From: Climacteris rufus
Taxonomy: Eukaryota > Chordata > Aves > Passeriformes > Climacteridae
NCBI GenBank assembly: GCA_013398175.1
Contig: VZRZ01003178.1
Coordinates: forward strand, 316,730-380,729
Length of the DNA stretch: 64,000 bases
Reading direction: 5' to 3'
How positions within the stretch are numbered: the stretch's first letter is position 1; each line of letters opens with the position of its first letter. The notes under the pieces are model-generated. The model did no database searches, was not told the DNA's origin, and saw only the letters and a list, made by a program, of their open reading frames with translations. Of this stretch, positions 59,901-64,000 are shown piece by piece. A program made the translations under genes and the position numbers.

Positions 59901-62900
59901 CAGGTGGGCAAGTACCATCTCTCCCCTTTGGTGCCCAGCATCGAGCCAGGCTCCATGCTTCAGGCAGGGAGAGACTTGAGGAAGTATCAAATAGCTGCTG
60001 GATGCGTCACCGCAGCAGTTGATCCAGGGCAGTGAGTCAGAGCCAGCCTGCCAGCATGGAGGATGGCAGCACTGGGCCACCCCTCCCCTCCCCACTTGCT
60101 GCTTCCTCATGTGTCGGGTTGGGGTTTTTCATTCGTGTGTCTGCACACGGCTGGGATGAGCATACCCTTGGTATGGGGTGGAAGAGGAGCCAGAGGGTCA
60201 AGTTCAAAGCAGGAATAAAACAACTGAGAGTACCCTGGCATTTTCCTGGACTGCATCCAAAGGGATACAGAGCTGTTGGTCCCCATGGACACCTTACTGC
60301 TTTAGGGATGGTGGGCTCATCACAGCCTGCTCTCAAGTCTAAATCCAGCTTTATTAACTTTGAGTCTTTACGACCCTGCCCCCAGCCCGCACCCTGACAC
60401 GAAAGGCTGGTCTTCTGGATTCCTTTCAGTTTTAATTAGGCTTTCTTGGAAGCTCTCCCTGTGGTGCTGCTCTCCTGCCACCTGGCCCTGTACCCAGCTC
60501 TCCGCCAGGGGATGGATGTAGTGAGGGAGGTGAGTGAACCTGCAAAAATGGGTGAAACCTTAGTGCTGGAGGCTTGCTCAGCTCAAAACCTTTATGCTAG
60601 TACGAGATGGTCCTTGCTAGGAGCTGTAGTAGAGGTGTTTGTGGTGGTTTGGGATTTGGGTTGCATCTGGCCTTGCTGTTGCTTGGAAAATGGGTGGTTT
60701 TTTCCTGAAACAGATTTTTTTTTCCTTGTGTGTGGCAAAGTGCCTGAAGTCCTTGGCTGGAAGGTCTCAGCTTCAGAGAGACCCCATGGGAGACACAGCA
60801 GGTGTCCCTGCAAATCAGGAGTGGTTCTCACTTCTGCAAGGAGGGTGACTGGCCAGTTCCAATATTCTTGGCTGGATGTGTATTATTTCAGGTGCAGGGA
60901 GGTCACCAAACCCTTGTGAGTCCCGGCAGCCATCAGGATGGCAGTTTGCAGGAGCAAAATGTGCATCCTCCTGCACGTGCAGAAATACTCCTTCAAGTCC
61001 TCTTCCTTTAGCCTGAGGGTTTCAGGGAGCCTGGGAGACAGCAGCACCAGGAATCAAAATAAAGCTGCAAGATCTGAGATTTTTAACTTTAAAAAATATT
61101 TTTTTTAGCGTCAGCAATTGAAATTCTGACTTTCAGTTAGTAAATCTGTTGAAGTCATGGTATGAATCATCCCCACCATCAATTTTGGAACCCATTGCAT
61201 GGGAAAGGGAACAGAAAATTAGTCATTTTGTTAACCTGCTTCCAATAAAAATTATTTAGGAATCCATAGTGGGGAGGGGATAAGAATAAAATGAGCAGGT
61301 TTTGGGAGCGGCCGTCAGGTGTCCTGGCACCCACAGCCACCTGCTCGCTTCCCTGGTGCTGTTTTGGGGCAGTGGCAGGGCCTGGCAGCTGCCTGCACTT
61401 CTGCTTCATGATCAAAGCGACCTCCTAGGGCAAATACAAACAGAGGCAGCTGGAAACCCGCCTCCTGCTGAGAAGCTGCTCTTCCCCGAGAACAGTAATT
61501 CTTGCCCAAAGAAAAGCCCATTATTTCTCCTACCTGGGGGTGTAACAAAGACACCCACTATTAAGGCAGGGAGTTGGCAGAGAACCTCGAGAAGAGGGGG
61601 GGTCATACTTGCGTACTCGCAAGTGGAGCAAGGAGCCTGTCCCCCAGCTGCTGTTTTTTGAGTGATGTGGATTACAGCTGAGGTGATACTGGGGAAAGGT
61701 GAAGGTTTTAAGTTTATTGCCTGATGGGTTTTAGGGTGGGTTTTTTTTTTAATTAGGGTGATGCTGGCATGACGGAATATTGGGGGTGAAATGCTGAGTG
61801 CAGGCTGTGGTGTCCTTCCTGAGTAGGAACGGAGGGGTTCAAGGAGCAGGTTCCCTAAGAGGAGGATGAGCCTTTGTCCTGTCAGCTTCCCTGTGAGCCC
61901 AGGATTTGGGGGAAGACGGCCAGCTGGGCTGGTTTTGGGTGGGAGCTGACCCTCCCCTGGAAGGCAGGATGGAGGCAGGCAGAGGAGGGAGCAGCCCCCA
62001 GCCCTATTTAATGCCCCCCTCCAAGGAGACAAATAACATCCTGGAGATGACTCCCCAAACCCCCAGAGGTTACAGCAAGCACCTCCTGTGCTTGCAAGGC
62101 TCTAAGGAAACATGAAAATCCATTGGATTTGGGGGTGCTGGGGAATGTGGCAGGGAGTATGCCCTGGCTGCTTTTTGGGGTGTTTCTCTTACATGAGGAG
62201 CAAAGCTGGCTGCCTCTCTCCCAGCTTTTTGGCAGCGGTGTCCCACGTGCTGGCTCTGGTAAATGATTGCCTGGAAGGCTGGCCAAGGCGGGGCCGGAGG
62301 TTGGTGCCTGGTTTGAACCCGGACAGGTGCCCGGGACCCGTGTGCCGGCAGCCATCCCGCTCCCACAGCCCACGGTGTTGGGCAGCCACTGGATTCCTCA
62401 GGCAAGGTGAGATTGTTTGGTGGGACTCAACAAACTGGATTATTTGTCTTACTTATTTTTTAAGCTCTTGGCCCCCCTGCTGGGTTGTGGCACAAGAATT
62501 TGAGACGAGCTGGGTCCCTGCCCCGGGGAGGGAGGGAATAGGGAATGGTCTCTGGGATACGTTGCACTCCAATTTTGGTGTTAGGGTGCTGTTGAGAGGG
62601 AGATTGGGGGGGCGGTGAACAACAGTGGCTTCAGGGTGAGTTGGGTGGTGCCGCATTGGCACCTGGACTTTGCTCCATGCCGGGGGACAGTTGCAGCCTT
62701 GAATACACAGGGTAGGGGAGTGGTGCCAAAACGCATCTAAATTTAAATCTTGCAAATTTTAGTGGTTTGGGGCTCACAGGGAGGTGGGCTGAACCCAAGG
62801 TGCCCTTCAGCCCCACCAGTTTTCCCCGGTCGCTCAGCCAAGGCAAACATGAGCTCAGCGCTGAGGTATTTGTGACGGCTGCTCTGTGCCCGTGTTTTGG

Positions 62901-64000
62901 AGGTGGGCAGGGGGTGGCACCAACAGGACCCGGCACCTGCGCAGAACAGCCTCACCAAGCCGTGTCTTCCCTGGTTTCTCCTCGCCTTTCTCACACCGTG
63001 ACTAAAATTCCTCATCACCGGAGACAGGACCCTTCGAGCCCTCCCTTTGATTACTCAAGTAGGCAACAAAAAATAATGGAGTTTAACCTGAGGTCAGGCT
63101 TTCTGGCAGCCTGGCTGCAAACTTGGGACAGCTGGAGCTGAGGCATGGAGGGGCTGCAACCAGCTGGGTGAGGCTGGGCAAGCAGTTTGTGACCCACTGG
63201 ATGGAGGGCCTGGAAATTTCGTGTATGTTCCTCCATCTGGGGCATTCAGACAAGACTGATACTGCCAAAACCAGTGTTATGATGGGGAAAATAGATACAT
63301 CTTTGCACGGTGTTTGAAAACACCACAAGCTCAAATATTTGAGTTTACACCTTGTGCTTAATTTTGTTTTTATTTATGACTCTTGCAGTTGTTGAGCTGC
63401 TGGAAGAGGCAGGAGTTGGGTGTGCCCAGGTGAACAGGTGTTGTTTTAAGGTAGTAGTAGCCACTGGATGGCAGTTGAGCTGTGCCCCCGTGTTGGTCAG
63501 AGCCTGGGCTTCGTTGTGGGTGTTCATGCCTGGCTCCCCCTCCCAAACCCCACCTTTGCTCATGTTTTTGTGCAGAAAGAGGCTTTATTTTAATTTCTTA
63601 ATCCCTCTCTGATAAATTGAGATGGAGGTAAATACAAACAGATTAAAATGTGCATTATCTGCACCTTCCTTCAATATCCATTGCAAAAGTGGGCAGCCAG
63701 CAGTTCCTCTGCCTTTTCCAGTGTTTTTTAGAAAATCCCCCAGTGCCACTCTGTCAAATTGTCAGAGAAATTGCAGTGAAAGTCCAGCAAACTCATTAAA
63801 AGTCGGTGCTCTGCACAGCAGAAATAACCTGGGCATTTTTTGGGCACACAAACCCCATCCTTTTTCACCGTAGGAAGATTTGGACCCACTGTCCAGACAT
63901 GAGGAAAAAAAAATAATTTTCTTTTTCTTTGCAGATGAGCATCAGTGTTTAATACATCAACAAAAATGCAATCTGTGCACATGGTGGCAGCGAGCAACTT
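56905..64000. other. Non-coding DNA to window end
   Basis: Several donor-like gtgagt sites (near 59087, 60530, 62406 and 62635) have no coding exon that I could support. An AATAAA at about 61060 has no assigned gene. No repeat family was recognised. Confidence 0.45.

Noticed and set aside
60430..60529. Stretch between an acceptor-like tttcag and the donor gag/gtgagt
   Set aside because: All three frames contain stops, so it could only be non-coding, and nothing else supports it as an exon.
1..64000. CRISPR arrays, bacterial operons, phage or toxin systems, and intact retroviral genes
   Set aside because: None seen. The window is ordinary vertebrate nuclear DNA with introns, CpG islands and old retroelements.

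Overview
This is a vertebrate, most likely avian, nuclear genomic window. It has large introns with GT-AG splice sites, one multi-exon gene and long intergenic stretches. Two CR1 LINE fragments (one with the recent avian-type 3' end), ancient MIR-like SINE remnants and two assembly gaps (runs of N at 21222-21286 and 51083-51427) complete the picture. I found no sign of a bacterial, phage or organellar sequence.

Region 1-10138 is the 3' part of one plus-strand gene that I identify as LRRC56. LRRC56 is a leucine-rich-repeat protein needed for outer dynein arm assembly or transport in motile cilia. Six exons can be placed (507-684, 2784-2975, 4320-4382, 6359-6523, 8880-9240, 9946-10138). Their phases fit together exactly: 1152 nt, which is 383 codons plus a stop. 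The N-terminal repeats lie to the left of the window.

Region 10139 to about 34200 is intergenic as far as I can see. It holds a small CpG-dense patch with a TATA box near 14.9 kb, microsatellites, short tandem duplications, a young CR1 tail at 18.6 kb, an AT-rich patch dense in homeodomain-type motifs near 25.0 kb, and an ancient CR1 at 28.0-28.3 kb. No coding exon could be supported.

Region 34.2-35.1 kb is a CpG island with a CCAAT/Y box, a CRE-like element and a consensus splice donor. It looks like a plus-strand promoter with a first exon that is probably non-coding. Region 35.1-50.6 kb is non-coding, with MIR-like remnants at 39.1 and 45.1 kb and simple repeats near 48 kb.

Region 50.65-51.02 kb is a decayed tandem array of about 29 bp units. 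It runs straight into a second, larger CpG island (about 51.03-52.56 kb) that is interrupted by a 345 bp gap. Region 52.6-64 kb has no recognisable coding gene; one short splice-bounded exon candidate sits at 56832-56904. The two CpG islands suggest one or more promoters whose coding exons lie outside the window. In mammals LRRC56 is followed by LMNTD2 and RASSF7, so a RASSF7-type gene with long 5' introns is one possibility, but this is inference only.
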